A DNA stretch of 64,000 bases from Triplophysa rosa (GCF_024868665.1 NC_079890.1:3094093-3158092); one strand, 5' to 3'. Positions 25,138 through 43,205 are shown, counted from the stretch's first letter. The notes: generated from the sequence alone by a model not told the origin. Numbers and translations are program-made.

Positions 25138-25835
25138 CAGGGGTTCCCAAAGAGGGGGTCGCAAGATGATTTCCAGAAATCTTTTTTTTTTATTAGAAAA
25201 TAGCGTATGTAATCAATAAGTGTAACAAAATATAAAAATATTAGTTGAGTTAAAAATAAAACCAGGCAAATGAAAAGCCATCAGCCTTAGGAATTTCCTC
25301 CCCCTCGATCGTGACCCCTGATGTAATTACGTCACATTAACGACATTAGCAACCGCATTAGGTGCAGCAAGTCAATTTACAGCGCCACGTTAAACAGTTC
25401 CATGTGCACACAGATTATTTTTCAGGCTTTAAGTTTAGAATATTGTTATTTGTCAAAATGAAATGTTGATAAATATCGACCAAAGATAACGCAGGGAGGC
25501 CAGCGGAGGAGGGCGTAGAAGCGCCGCAGTCAGAGGGGCCATCGTCCTCATTTACGAAAAGAGGCACATCCACAAATTCGTCCATCTGTAGTAATAGTTC
25601 ATAGTTTATGTATAACAACAAGTAACGTAATGAGTAATTAACTATAAAATAATATTATGTTAGACTGTGCTCTTTTGTGTTGTCATTATGCGCGTTTGGG
25701 TAGAATAGGTGCGTGTGCTCATTTGCGCTCAATGTTTGTATAACTAACTTAAACCACCTCCGAGGATAGTGGGGGTCTCGAGTCACTGGCACTGTTATTT
25801 TGGGGGTCGCGGGCTGAAAAGTTTGGGAACCCCTG
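25138..25835. mobile_element. hAT-type non-autonomous element, cagggg(t)tcccaaa family
   Basis: Ends caggggttcccaaagag and gtttgggaacccctg are inverted. Flanks agttaaac (25130-25137) and agttacac (25836-25843) match at 7 of 8 positions. A minus-strand open frame at 25415-25621 has an acidic, Ser/Pro-rich segment but no transposase motif I recognise. Confidence 0.88.
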
Positions 25836-25873
25836 AGTTACACAAGTTCATTTAACATAAGATGGGAGAGCTC

Positions 25874-26242
25874 CAGGGCTGGCCTGGGAAGAAAAATCAG
25901 CCCTGGCATTTTTAGGCCCGCATCGGCCCTCCACCGAATCTGTCGACGGGCGGGGGGGTGCATGCATACGTGTCTTTTGCATTCGCGTTGCATGCATTCG
26001 CATTTATAATACGTCCGTCTAAGCGGCCAACGCCTCCGTTACGGCCCCATACGTTAGCGGCCACCGTCTCCGTTACGGCCCCATACGTTAGCGGCCACCG
26101 CCTCCGTTCCGGCCCCATACGTTAGCGGCCACCGCCTCCGTTACGGCCTCATACATTAGCAGCAAATGCGTCCGTTCCGGCCCCATACGTTAGCGGCCCA
26201 CCGGGAAAACGCCCGGTACGCCAGATGGCCAGTCCGCCCCTG
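25874..26242. mobile_element. hAT-type MITE, CAGGGCTGGACTGG family, copy 2
   Basis: Same TIRs as the element at 9646-9886. Perfect 8-bp duplication gagagctc at 25866-25873 and 26243-26250. It is longer than copy 1 because an internal 34-bp unit is repeated. Confidence 0.92.
26023..26192. repeat. 34-bp minisatellite, five units, inside a MITE
   Basis: Units of gcggccaccgcctccgttac followed by ggccccatacgtta begin at 26023, 26057, 26091, 26125 and 26159, with 1-8 differences between units. The fifth is the most diverged. The sister MITE has one unit. Confidence 0.92.
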
Positions 26243-26250
26243 GAGAGCTC

Positions 26251-28669
26251 TGAAGCTTATGAGACAGCTCGTTCATCTGATCTGAGTTGCAGTACATAGC
26301 GAAGTTGAATACTTTTTAAAATTCCTTCCCAAAAGCACATTCGTGTATCCATACGATGGCACACACAATCGTAACCATGGTACGTGTCTTTCACAACAAA
26401 GCCGCACATACGCAGCCCTCATGTCAATGTAAACCCCACAGCTCCACACATCAATTTTGGATCTGGGTTAGAAAGCAGCTTCTCTGGCCGCACATAAAAA
26501 GCTCAGCCTCCCTTCATTATGAGCACAACGCAGAATAGTCAAATCTGAAGAGAATCTAGATGGTGGACACATATTCCCGGAGGCACCAAAAACACTGGCA
26601 GAGTTATTAGAGCCGGCGTGCTCCTCGTGTCTTGTCCGCCGGCTCTGTGTTATTTCTGCGAGTTTGCAATCAGAGCCCCGACGAGCACGGCCATCTTGGA
26701 GCTATGATATCGAGATGAAACGGATCTTTTAGAATACGTTTGCGACACCAACAATTCCGTCTAATGCAGTGATAGTCTCGGCACAGCAAAACACGCAGGA
26801 ATCAATGACGGTGGGAAACAAACATTTCTCAGAGATGAGAGTTTGATTACAGCCGAGATATGACACGAGAGAGAGAGGATGAAAATAGTGACCAAAGATG
26901 TCTCTTTGGACAGTACGATGGGAAGGCTATTAAAGTCTGCTATGAAAGGTGGCTCTGTGGTCAGAATACTAAACATGATCAAAAGCCCCCGCAGATACAA
27001 TCACCTGCCCCGCAATCAATGCTTTTCTACTGCTTCTCTCCGTCTGCTTGAGTGCTTAGCAGCATGTGTGCTGGGCCACAGATCTCAAAAATAAAACCCA
27101 GCGAGTTTTTTTTCTCTTTTTTTCTGCTAAAACCTAGCGAGTGGCATCGCTGCTTTTTGGACAGTACACTGGAGATGAATCCACATCAAGTGACAGACAC
27201 ACGTGCCACATCCACTTGAATTGACATTCTCAAAACCACGGCTCAATGCGATCTGTTCCCAAATACTAATAACATACAGTCCCAGACATGAATTTTGGAG
27301 ACTTTATGTTTCAGCGTGACGAAAGAGACGAAAGATATTTCAAAAAGAAAATCTCCTTTTCCCATTATATAATGAACAATTAATGATATAAATGTTGTGA
27401 AAACAGTTATAATACAAAGATTCATAAATAGATCAAACAAATGTGTTTCATGATAGGATATGACATGATGGACAACATATATTTGATTATTTCTCTTGAA
27501 ACATAGTGTATACGAGTCTGAATATTTGTTGATAAATGTGCATGAGTTATGGGACCCACATAGTCACAGGACTAGGAGGATAACAACAATGAAAAAACAT
27601 TACAACATGAAGCCACACCTGGAACAACAGTTCTTCATGCACGATTGTCTTTATGGTTTGCAGCACTTCCTTTTTTTCATGAACACAGACATGAATCTAG
27701 AGTATTAAAACAGTCCAGCTCTACTGATACAAACGGTGGACTTACTTAAATATAGTAATAAAACACAAGGATTATGAGAAATTGTACTTTGCTCATGCAT
27801 TTTTATGTCATGTACAGTCAACAGTACAAAAAAGGAGCGACAAAAGGTTCTTCATAGAAGCACCATTATTGATTACCCCACGGAACCATGTCTCAGTAAA
27901 CCATTTCTTTTTACTTTTTAAAACCTAAAGAGGTTTTTTAACCACAACCTTTAGTGAAACAGAAATGTTCTTCAGATGTTAAAGGTTCAGCCAAAAAAGG
28001 TACAATGAAGCACTTTTAAAGAGTGCATTTGTACTTTGAAATAAGGCTCCATTCAGACGATTAAAGTGCATATTCGATCATTACATATCAAACAAGATTT
28101 AAGACGTTACCTAATCACTGAGAAAACTGATTAAACAGGTTACTTCGAAAAAATTGAGGGATGAAATTCAATTAAAAGAAAATCCACATACACAAGTGTA
28201 AATGAGCTTTTACTCCATGTATTTAGCTCATTTTTTATGTTTGATTTAGATTTTGACACACTGCCTAAACTTTCAACCTAAAGATCTGTACCTATGTTTG
28301 GTTAAGAATGAACAAAAATCAGTTACTGAGCAACTAAACAATCTGTGATCAAAACGGTCTCCTAACCTTACCCTGATTCGCAATGATCAGCGCACAATAA
28401 TGATTTATCATTTGAGCTGTCGAGTATGAATTCACAGCAAATGTCAGTTTGACGTCACGTAAAGATAAACATGTAAAGTATCCTGCAATTTTATCTTTCA
28501 AACAGAGATGGCGGTAGAGAGGCAAACGTTATGGATTCCAGTATTGTTTGTACCTTTCTGATGAAAATGCTGATATACGTACAGTAAAATCGGATGACTT
28601 AACATCTAAGATGTTTGTTTGAATGCAGATAGCTGATCAGAGATCAGCACTTACAAACACAGTAGGGAT
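26251..28669. other. Intergenic, slc25a22 3' flank
   Basis: No further gene recognised. The part next to 28670 must include the slc25a22 3' UTR. I could not fix its poly(A) site. Confidence 0.5.
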
Positions 28670-33926
<5,257 letters not shown>

Positions 33927-36900
33927 TGAAAAATTGAAGATGATGTTATTAATGTCACAGCTGTCACACAGCTGCCTGTTAGTGTCAATGACAATGATAA
34001 TTTCACTCTCTTTTGTTGTTGTTTGTTGTTGATGATATTGAAGTTTCAGTATTTAATCATGATGGGAGTCCATCACAACCAGAGAGAAGATACAGGAACA
34101 AAACTGATTAGCCTCTGTCTGAAGTTAAGGCGTCATACCTAAAAAGTCCAAATAAAATCTTATTACTGCTTATGGAATTGTATTATGGACTCTTATCACT
34201 GCATATGGATGGTTATAGCAAATATTGGGATGTCATGTGTCACAGATGTTTACTTTCTCACTTCACTACTAATTTATTATTTAGCACCATCACTTTCAGG
34301 CAGAAATTCTGCGTCTATACAAATTTTTTATTGTATTTAAATCATCAATATTGGTCGCCCCTTCATGTTTATTGTTTATCTGTTTTTTATTTTTGCAAAT
34401 ATTTAACCAATGAAAATTCTTTGTATATAAATGTATATATTATCAATTGCATAGATAATAGCATCTTGACAAATGGTTGGTCATGTATGGGAGTTGTTTA
34501 AACACGAAAAAAATCATAATTCATGAGCTGTATTTAAATTTGTTTACGCCCCTCCCAAACCAGAAATTGGAGGTAGGATGTAAAAGAACGGCATTCAAAT
34601 AAATGTGGGAATCACACAAAAAAGAAACTTCATTAATGCAACACAAGTTATATTGCTTGAAGCAAGGTTTCACAAGGGGGTCTCAAGTTAACAAACTCAC
34701 AAAGTGGTGATTTACAAGTATTTAAAATAAGTCAATAAAAGCATTAAAATAAGTTATAACAATCAAAATATTGTTCTTAAATAATACATTTAAATTAAAT
34801 TAAATACTGTCTAGCAATGCCAAGCTATAGATTTTTAGTTTGGGTAGAAATTGTGAGGGGCTTTTAATATTGTTGTGGACAATGGAGGAGGCTTACAGTC
34901 AAACAGTCATTTCCATTGGTGGCACATGTTGGGCGTATAGTTTTGTATAGGCCCTATCACTTTCATATTAAAACATGAAATATTTAAAGCAACAAGCAAT
35001 TATAATTTTTTATTTAAACTTAATTACAATTATGTGTTCCATTTGCTACCGTAATTCGCACTTAACACAGATCCAGGACTTGCAATTATGCACATCTTTC
35101 TTTATCCTTGGATGTTCTCTTTACAGATCTGTAAATATTTGCTTAATATTACAGTATGTGTCTGTTTGAGTTTATTTCAAGTACAAATGACCTGCAGATT
35201 ATGTGTGTGTGTGTGTGTGTGTGTGCACATTTATACATTTCATTATTTTATGTGTGTCTTTTCGAGTGTCTGTGCACGAACCCCCAGAAACCATAAAAAT
35301 GCACAAGAGAAGAAATGTACATTTCTGTAACCATGGCAACTGCTGACTACAAACACCACAATGCTTTCCGGACTTCAAAACCTGCAGCGAGTTCAGGAAA
35401 ACATCACTTCAGAGAGACAGCACGCAGAATCAACGATGGAGGTGGACTCCATCACATTCAGTCTCTCGTTCCATTAGTGAAAATATAACACAGATTTGTG
35501 AAAGAAAGACATCCTGAATAACCGTACAGACAATGGAAACGGTCCGCGCAGCTTTTCTTCTGTATCCCTCTGGGGTCACCACTTTGGCCCAATAAAAGCA
35601 GATTGTGAATGTGTGTTAGGAGGAGGACATGATATTCTACCTCTCTTTTGTTCATGCTTCAAAATTCAGCTGCTTGAGATGATACTCACCTGCCCAACCT
35701 TACGTTTTATGCTTTTTTCAACCTTATCAATCTGACATTTCTTACCACAATATTTTACCTGTTGTCAATTTACAGTATTTATAGTCTAAAAATAGCTTAC
35801 TCTCTATAAATTCCTGGTAACATTGAAGCCTTGGCTTTGATGTTTTGTTTCTCCGTACTTGTTTCTCCGTACTGTGTACCGCAGCTAAAACAAGCCTGCT
35901 GAATGACAGGACAAATAAAACGCAGCCAAATCCAGCGGACTCAAATTTATCCCAAATCCACAGCCAGTCATCCACAATGCATCCCATTGAGAGATTATGT
36001 TCGGAAACCCAATCCCAGCCATTGATGAGGCTTACAGGAACACAGGCTGCTAGTGTACAAGAGAAGAAAGAGTGAAAGTAAATAAGGCTGTTCAAAAAGG
36101 ACACAGAGGAAAAAGGACTTGAGAGGGAAGATGAGAATATGAGAGCAGAAACCGAAAAGGAACCCACAGACCTCACATGTCTTTCCTCATATTGTTCCAT
36201 AAAAATAAGAAGGTGTGTTCAAAGACTCGATTTATGATTGGCTGTGCGGTCTGGGCAGTTTGTGTGTGTTTAGTTGATAAAATGGGAGGATTAATTCACA
36301 AGCCAAACTGTTTTCATGAATGAGACGATAGATACAGAAAAAAATCTTTCCTCTCTCCTTATAATAGCTGATTTATAATTTCTTTATTAAAAAAAATTAG
36401 TCTTCCAATGTCAATTGATAGCTTTGCGAGAGAAACAGACAGAAGATTTCATTCACATACATTCCAGATGTAAATTCAAGCCAGTTCCTACATTGTATCT
36501 TGTACGATAAGCAGATATAATTGAAATGTGATGAACAAAGAAAGCAGAATTTCTTTGGGTGTACTTTTTTTAACATCAGTACAATTTTAAATAATTTATA
36601 ATAATAATAAACACAAAAGTTTTAAGGCATCAGTAAGGACATAATGAAAACACATTACTGAAATGATCCTAATGTCAGCCCCCTTTATTGATTTTGTATT
36701 ATCATTCGGTTCTAATACAAAAATAGTAGAAACAACCTTCAATAAACTTGATCTTATTGAGATGAAAAAATGCATATGTAAATTTCATAATGTGAGACGA
36801 ACATAGATCAGTACAGTTTAGTATTAATCTCATAGGATATTGCAAATATAATTACCTTAAAACTCCGTTAATAAGCTGTGAAGTGAAAACGACGGTGTTT

Positions 36901-37230
36901 GAGTCGATGAGCAGAGATTTTACGGAGTGCTGTTGTTTATATACACTTATAATAAACAGCGACCTCTGCTGGCAAAGTTTAGTAAACGCTGGTTAAGTTA
37001 CATTTTCATTATGCAAAATCATCGGCTTTAATAAAAAAAAAGATTGTGCTTAAAATCAAGACAAAATACAACAATAGCATGTTAATTTCATCGTATTTAT
37101 AATCATATTTATTTTCAAGCGGGTCCATGCTCCACCCCTGGGCCTTGTGCATGACGTGCTCTCCGACCAATCGGTTCGCTCCTCCAGTGTGACGTTGTCG
37201 TTCGTGTCGTTTTTCCGCTTCTCGCCGCGT
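33927..37230. other. Intergenic between slc25a22 and rplp2 (head to head)
   Basis: Must hold both promoters. A (GT)n run lies at about 35203-35226. Minus-strand gt donors at about 35687 and 36855 could close 5' UTR exons of slc25a22, but nothing in the sequence fixes this. No other gene recognised. Confidence 0.45.
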
Positions 37231-37294
37231 TTCCGCTTCCTTTCTGCCCGCACGAGCCCGCTATCGAACACGCGAGACTCTACCTCTCTGCAAA
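37160..37294 (+). promoter_or_regulatory. rplp2: rplp2 promoter and 5'TOP noncoding exon 1
   Basis: A CpG-rich stretch has ccaat at about 37168 and pyrimidine tracts tttttccgcttctc and cgcttcctttctgcccgc. Vertebrate ribosomal protein mRNAs start at a C in such a tract (5'TOP), so I infer a start near 37235. Exon 1 is noncoding and ends at 37294 (ctctgcaaa then gtgagt). Confidence 0.65.
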
Positions 37295-37793
37295 GTGAGT
37301 GAAAAAACATTATTTAACAAACATGAAGCAGCTTCAGACGCAGAAAAATACATTCATAAAGACTCACGAAGCCTCATCTTTCACTCATCGCTCACCCAAA
37401 AGTGCTCAGTTTGATTAATGTGAGCTAGCGGCACTAGTGCCATGTGCCGCATTTGTGAATTTACGTTACTGACACTCGTACGACGTGTGTGCGGTTGGGA
37501 TAAATAGTCAAAAGTGGCATAAATTACTTGATCCAGCGCTTCAGCACGTTGTCCGAACGTTTACAAATAACTCGCATGTGTTCATCTTTAGTAACGTTGT
37601 ACTCCGTCATTGTCTTGACAGTAAATCAGCCCCATTGTCTGCTAGGTTTTAGAATTTTGTGTTTATATATTTTGTCCTGTCATGAAGACCGCTAGTATAT
37701 ACATTATGTATTAGGCATGAACATTCGTGTTGTTTCGATGTCAGATAACTTTTTATTCTAGTATTGATAGACCATGTCTTATTTTGTGCCAGG

Positions 37794-40700
37794 ATGCGTT
37801 ACGTAGCCGCGTACCTGCTCGCTGCCCTCGGAGGCAAAGAGAGCCCCAGCACAGGTGACATCAAGAAGATTCTGGACAGCGTCGGCATCGAGTCCGATGA
37901 CACTCGCATGGGGAAGGTATGTCTGTTTATAAAGAGTGTGTTGTGTAATGATGCTGTCTGTTTCTTTTTTCTTTAATGTTTGTTTGTTTGTTTGTTTGTT
38001 TATAGGTTGTCTCGGAGCTCAGTGGCAAAAATGTGGAGGAAGTGATTGCCCAAGGTAAGATGATCTCGAAGTCGTGGTCCAGTGTTTTTATTTTTCATGT
38101 TGTTTGAAAACAGCTTTACGGAGACCAAAACTACCTGGTAAACGAGTACCTGCTGTTTATGTGGATAAGAAACGCTCTGCATGTTTTATGTAGGTAAAAA
38201 AAAGCTTTATTACAGGGTGATAGTTCTAGATTAATGGTGGATTTTCACATTTTCTAGTGGTGGGAATCGTTTGGTCCCTCATGATCGGTTCTTGACATAC
38301 TAACTGGCATACAGAAAACGTCATTACGTCACATTTGCGCTCAGAGTCAGACTAGTGTTGGCACTTTTGCTGCTAGTCTTTTTGGACTGTCACATATTGT
38401 ATTTTAATACAACTGAGTGCTCAATAAAGCCATTCTCATTGACATTTTCTGTTGTCAGACATTAAAACAAATGTATAATAGAAGATAAACGCGATTCATT
38501 AGTGCCACATGTTAAACGGCAGTCACTTTCATTAATTGACACATCCTCGGACAAAATCATACACGTAAGCGAGGTTATTTTGGCAATTTTACTGTATTTG
38601 TCTCGTGGAGCGCGTGAGCTGGCTAACATACTGTGCACATTTACAGAAGTATGATCATGTTCTTAAGTCTAAACAGTGACAGGTTTTGGGAAACGCTATA
38701 TTGCTTATTGACAATTCAGTATGGTGAATTGAACGTGCCGTTTCTCCCTGCCACTCACTGCACAGAGTAGATGCAGAGAAAGACCATCCTGAAATTTATT
38801 TTGTTGTATTGAAGTTTAGTGCAACGGGACTGAATGGTTTTCTCTTTATCTACTACTGCTCGTGTATGCTCTGCTGTATCTCTGCGTGAGGTGTGCGCTC
38901 TCTAACAGGACCGGGTGCTGCACCTCTCTAGCGGTTGACTTCTGCCATTTTTCCGATGACATCATGTTATATTTACTTATAACATTTAAAATAGATTTTT
39001 TTTCTTTGTGAATCACTAGAAGACTGAATCGCTTTTTTTCTCCCACCCCTAGCATTTTCTGTGCGTTTTCTATGAGTGGCACCAGCAATTCTCAGCTGGA
39101 GTTTATTACGTTCAAAATCCTTCCATAGCAATCACAGTTTAACATCGAGTAACATTATATTTGTTCCAAATCACCCATAATATACATACTGATTTAATGT
39201 TCATTGTGTACTGAAAGATAAACTGATCTTGAACTATTAGAAAGAACAGGAAAAAAATGTGTTATTGACACAGAAAAGCTGTTTTAACACAATTAACCAA
39301 ATCGTAAAATATGGGTGCTAGGGCTGTCACGATTATGAAATTTGGCTGACGATTAATTTTTGCGATTAATTAATCATTGCGATTATGACGATTAATTGTC
39401 TGTTTTAGAGCTTTGACTTTTAACTCTCATACATTTTTTATTCAGTTTTGAAACGACCATATTGTTCTGAATATAAAGACTATGCTCTTTTTCTTGGAAA
39501 TACATAGGAAAAAATTGGGTCATCATACTTAAGGTTAAGGCTTTTACCTGTCAATAATACAACCGCCAAATACTTGTAAATGAAGTAAATTGATCAGGAG
39601 TGAATTGAAGCCACCATTAAAATACTATCAGTCATAGAAAAGCTTCTAGTCTGTTTTTTTCTCACTTGCAAGACTACAATAAAAGTTTACTTCTGTGTTA
39701 ATGAGATTTTGGTAGACTGGTTTTCACACTGAACTAATATTAAATTGTATAATAAGTGATTGTTTTGTGGTGGTACATTTTACAAGTATTACCATGCTTT
39801 AGTTACAATATATACACTAAAATATGCAATATGCAGATGCACTACAGCTCCCCCTAGTGTCTTCTATAGAGATGTGCAATAATTGCGATGATCTGAAACC
39901 ATCGCGATGAGGTCAAACAATCGCGATGAGACGATTATTTAATAATCGTGACAGCCCTAATGGGTGCAAACAAACAATATATCACTAGTTCTGTGGTTCT
40001 AGATGTACACAAATTTGTCAAATAACCAGTTTGGCTAATGTTTTTCGCCAAGCTAGCTAATGTTAGTTCACATTTAATGAAGTTAAAAATCTTGCATCAG
40101 AATTTGAACTTGAGCACACAGATAGAAATGGGAGTTTTCCTGGCCACAACATGGCAATGTTTTTGTGGTCTGTTTTCTCTAATAGTGTTGCAAATATCTC
40201 GTGTGTGTACAAATGAAATCAGAATTTCATTCTGAAGCCGTCTCTTTTGTTTTTGTCCCTGTGTAACAGGCTTCAGTAAACTGGCCAGTGTGCCATCAGG
40301 TGGCGCTGTTGCAGTATCCACCTCCGCTGCACCAGCTGCTGGAGGATCTGCTCCCGCCCCTGCAGGTGAGTCTCTCTCTCTTTTGCTGATATGCTTTTCT
40401 GTCAGTTCTGATCCTCCTGTGGATGCAGTTGAGTGTCTGGAGATTCTCAACTTTGTCTTGTTTTACACAATACTTAGGTCTGGATTCTCCTAAACACCTA
40501 GGGTTGTTTTCCCGTACGGTCTAAAATTAGTCGCAAAAGTCTCTTAAATGCATGTTTTATTGGTTTTATATTGTCTCAGGCTTATTAATGTAAACCCGCT
40601 CTATATCGTTCTGCGACTATTTTAGTGTTATTACTATGAACTTATCAGATGTTAAAGGGACTGTACTGTGATCTTGAGCAGTTTGGTCTAATCTTGTTTT

Positions 40701-41216
40701 TTGAGTTTCAAAGACATTTATTTTATACACTTAATACTAAATAAGTAAAAAATGCATGTAAAAAGACCTTAATGTTGTTTTAGATCAGTGGTTTTCTGTG
40801 TAAGCCCCCCTTTGTGTAGGATGTATCGCTTTTGCCCCCCAAATAAAGACTTATGATCTTAGACATAGCAATTATTTAAACCAAAAACATATTTAATGAT
40901 ACGATGCTGGAACATCAATTCTTTTGATTGGTGGTCTTATTTTTCTGATATTTGATTGCACAAAAGTCATCATAAATTTCTATTTTTCATAAAATGACAC
41001 AATACTGTGCCCCCCCTGGATCCATCGTAGGGCCCCCAGTTTGAGAACCAATGTTTTAGATATGTAACCTGTTCATGTCAGTTTCCTGAAATGGTTAAAT
41101 GTCTGAGTTGTTGATCATCTTTGTCTTATCCCTCTACAGCAGAGGAGAAGAAAGAAGAGAAGAAAGAGGAGTCTGAGGAATCCGAAGATGACATGGGATT
41201 CGGACTCTTTGACTAA
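37794..41216 (+). CDS. rplp2: 60S acidic ribosomal protein P2 (4 coding exons)
   Basis: Stalk protein that pairs with P1 on P0 in the large cytosolic ribosomal subunit and recruits elongation factors. Coding exons: 37794-37916 (exon 2, beginning one base after the acceptor at 37793), 38006-38054, 40270-40365, 41140-41216. These sum to 345 nt, 114 residues plus TAA; human P2 is 115. The N-terminal dimerisation part starts MRYVAAYLLAALGG. Then come KKILDSVGIE, an Ala/Gly/Pro hinge (GGAVAVSTSAAPAAGG), a charged EEKKEEKKEESEESEDD stretch, and the conserved tail MGFGLFD, the binding site for translation GTPases. All junctions are GT-AG and in phase. Intron 2 is only 89 nt; intron 3 is 2.2 kb and holds two MITEs, and intron 4 holds one. 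Confidence 0.97.
37976..38002. repeat. (TTTG)n microsatellite at a 3' splice site
   Basis: About six gttt units run directly into tataggttgtc, the acceptor of rplp2 intron 2. The repeat therefore acts as most of the pyrimidine-rich tract. Confidence 0.85.
38255..39051. mobile_element. hAT-type MITE in rplp2 intron 3
   Basis: Left end tagtggtgggaatcg and right end tcccacccta-like terminus (39041-39051) are inverted. Flanks acattttc (38247-38254) and gcattttc (39052-39059) agree at 7 of 8 bases. No transposase frame. Confidence 0.75.
39319..39959. mobile_element. hAT-type MITE in rplp2 intron 3, perfect TSD
   Basis: Left tagggctgtcacgattat and right ataatcgtgacagccctа-type end (39942-39959) are inverted. 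Perfect 8-bp duplication atgggtgc at 39311-39318 and 39960-39967. Many aatcgcgatga words near the right end. Non-coding, 641 bp. Confidence 0.93.
40786..41053. mobile_element. hAT-type MITE in rplp2 intron 4, perfect TSD
   Basis: Left cagtggttttctg and right gtttgagaaccaatg form imperfect TIRs. Perfect 8-bp duplication ttttagat at 40778-40785 and 41054-41061. It lies 86 bp from the acceptor of the last exon. Confidence 0.88.
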
Positions 41217-41235
41217 TCTGTCTCCTCGGGACCAA

Positions 41236-41241
41236 AATAAA
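41236..41241 (+). terminator. rplp2: rplp2 poly(A) signal
   Basis: aataaa 20 nt after the TAA stop, giving a very short 3' UTR as is usual for ribosomal protein mRNAs. Confidence 0.85.
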
Positions 41242-41261
41242 GTTTATAACAAAACAAATTC

Positions 41262-42300
41262 TGCTTAGTGTTTTATTGTCCATTTGTTTTCAAGTGTGTT
41301 GTCAAGGCCTATGGATGTAGTGTTGGCTGGAGGTCTTGCTGAATGAGTTTGGCTCAAAGATTTTTGTGCATATGGTGTTCAGAAGAGTCACAAATGTGTA
41401 CCATTTAAAACAAACAAGGGATATATGGCACCCATTACTGAATTGTACTAGCGCAATCTATAAAATATGAACTAAGATTTTGTGATAGGTAAGGAAATAA
41501 ATTGTGAGACAAATTCATAATGAATAATGCTCAGAAAAAGTTATTTAAGGATAACGTTATTGTATGCAGCTAAACTCCAAGTGCCCATTTGCCAAATAAC
41601 ATAAATATAGAGTAAGTTTAACACTGGCTTTGAATGTTCCATTTAGCCCGTGACTGACTTAGCTCTCTTTGCTATCGTATGCTAACGTTATCCTCCATAA
41701 GGTACATGTACGTTACATCGGCAGCTTTTTCTCGTTCAGTTGGTCTCGATCCCTCTTGAGGAACAACTATTAAAAAATAAATCCACTCCTGTCTCTTCCT
41801 AGGTTTGGACTCTGTGCAGCGACTACATTGCATGTTGTCCACGAACTTTAGCCATGGCGTCACGTACACCGCTGTCGCTTGTGAAAACAACAATGGCGGC
41901 AGTGCCGTGGGTGGAATTGTGTAGATTAAGGGGCGGTAATATTATAAGAGCCTGCGCCTACGTCACATCAGGAGCAAAATCTGAACGGCTCGATTTCTCG
42001 CATGCTTGCAGAGAAAGGCTTACCAAAACAAAGTTACTGGGATCTTGTTTTTCACGTTTTCTGGGTTGCTAGATGCATCGGGGACCCGATTATAGCACTT
42101 AAACACAGAAAAAAAATGGACTTTCATCCAATGGGTCCTTTAAAGTTGAGCATCCGATGCGGAAAAACTAATAAAGAAGTATTGGTTATTGTTAGTTCAT
42201 GTTAGCTATTGCCTTAATGTTAACACATTCAACCTTGTTCTGAAGTGTTGCCAGAAACTAATTCAAGATTTGTCACGTAAGTCATAAACAAGATGTATTG
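41262..42300. other. Intergenic, nothing recognised
   Basis: Short open frames only (for example 41854-42072). Words such as ctaacgttatc and gattatagcacttaaac suggest old repeats. Confidence 0.45.
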
Positions 42301-42614
42301 CCCTAAATCAGGGGTGTCAAACTCGATTTCATCCCGGGCCACATCAGTATTATGGTTGCTCTCAAAGGGCCGGTTGTAACTATAAGACTATATAAATGTA
42401 TCCACTCTTTTATCACACTGCATAATTACATCTGCATTTAATTACTCCTTTTGGTAATAACTCAATTAATACCTAGTTTTGACAGTAAAAGACCAGTAAA
42501 ATAAAGTGTATTCAAGTGTACAACTATTGTACAGTTTATTAAAAAAAAGAAAATATATGTTTCTGTATGAACACATAGTCGGTCTGCATAGTGTTTCTTG
42601 ACAAGCTAACATTT

Positions 42615-43205
42615 TTAAAGGACTTTGTGGTCAGGGCACACTTGCTCACATATCTTCAGCATACACTGCTTTAAAAATGTACCTTCTGAAAAACACTTGG
42701 TAACTCGGGCGATTTCTTCAGCCACAATAAAGCTGGCTTTCACGGCTGCATCACTTTTTGCAGAAACATTTGCAAACAAATTCTGCCAAAAATGTAAGTT
42801 TTTTTTCAAGTCTTGTACCTTTTGTTGCTTTTCTAGGTGGCTAAGGTTAGCATACTTTGCTCCGTGTTTGGTTTCGAAGTGCCGACGTGAATTGTACTGT
42901 ATTCTTTGAGCACAGCCACCCCTGTTGAAAAAAAAACAGTATATGCTGGGTTAGGTATGTTTTGATGCTGGTTGGACCATCTTAAACCAGATATAGACCA
43001 GCACATGACAAGCTAAAGACCAACTAAACCAGCACAAACCAGCATCAAAACATACCAAACCAGCATATGCTGGTTTTTTTAACAGGGATGGCCTCCTGGA
43101 AAAGACGACACACCGGCTTGTTTCCATTAAGCACAAACATGTATTTGCTTTCCCATCCCTCTTGAAATAGCCTCCCCTCTGCATTAATTTTTCTTTGTTT
43201 GACAT
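42615..43205 (-). pseudogene. hAT transposase N-terminal remnant (ZBED/GTF2IRD2-like), split by a MITE
   Basis: Two minus-strand pieces align with the start of hAT transposases of the type found in GTF2IRD2, SCAND3 and ZBED5. The first, 43205 to about 43087, begins MSNKEKLMQR and reaches the first part of the BED zinc finger. The second, about 42919 to 42615, resumes with NSRRHFETKHGAKYANL (the finger's His/His part) and goes on through KASFIVAEEIARVTKCFSEG and KICEQVCPDHKVL. Between them is a 168-bp MITE. The catalytic core and dimerisation domain are absent, so it is dead. Confidence 0.8.
42919..43086. mobile_element. Small MITE, catatgctggt family, nested in hAT element
   Basis: Ends ccctgttgaaaaaa and ttttttttaacaggg are inverted, with mirrored inner words (agtatatgctggg, ccagcatatgctgg; tatgttttgatgctggt, accagcatcaaaacata). 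A familiar fish MITE. No clear target duplication could be read. Confidence 0.75.

Noticed and set aside
35742..36200. 152-codon minus-strand frame
   Set aside because: Ser-rich start, no known domain, and no splice or promoter support.
35680..36860. Possible slc25a22 5' UTR exons closed by gt at about 35687 and 36855
   Set aside because: Donor-like sequences alone are common, and no matching acceptor could be shown before the first coding exon.
38055..40269. Intronic snoRNA in rplp2 (SNORA52 is hosted by the human gene)
   Set aside because: I could not find a convincing H/ACA fold with H and ACA boxes by eye; a structure search would be needed.
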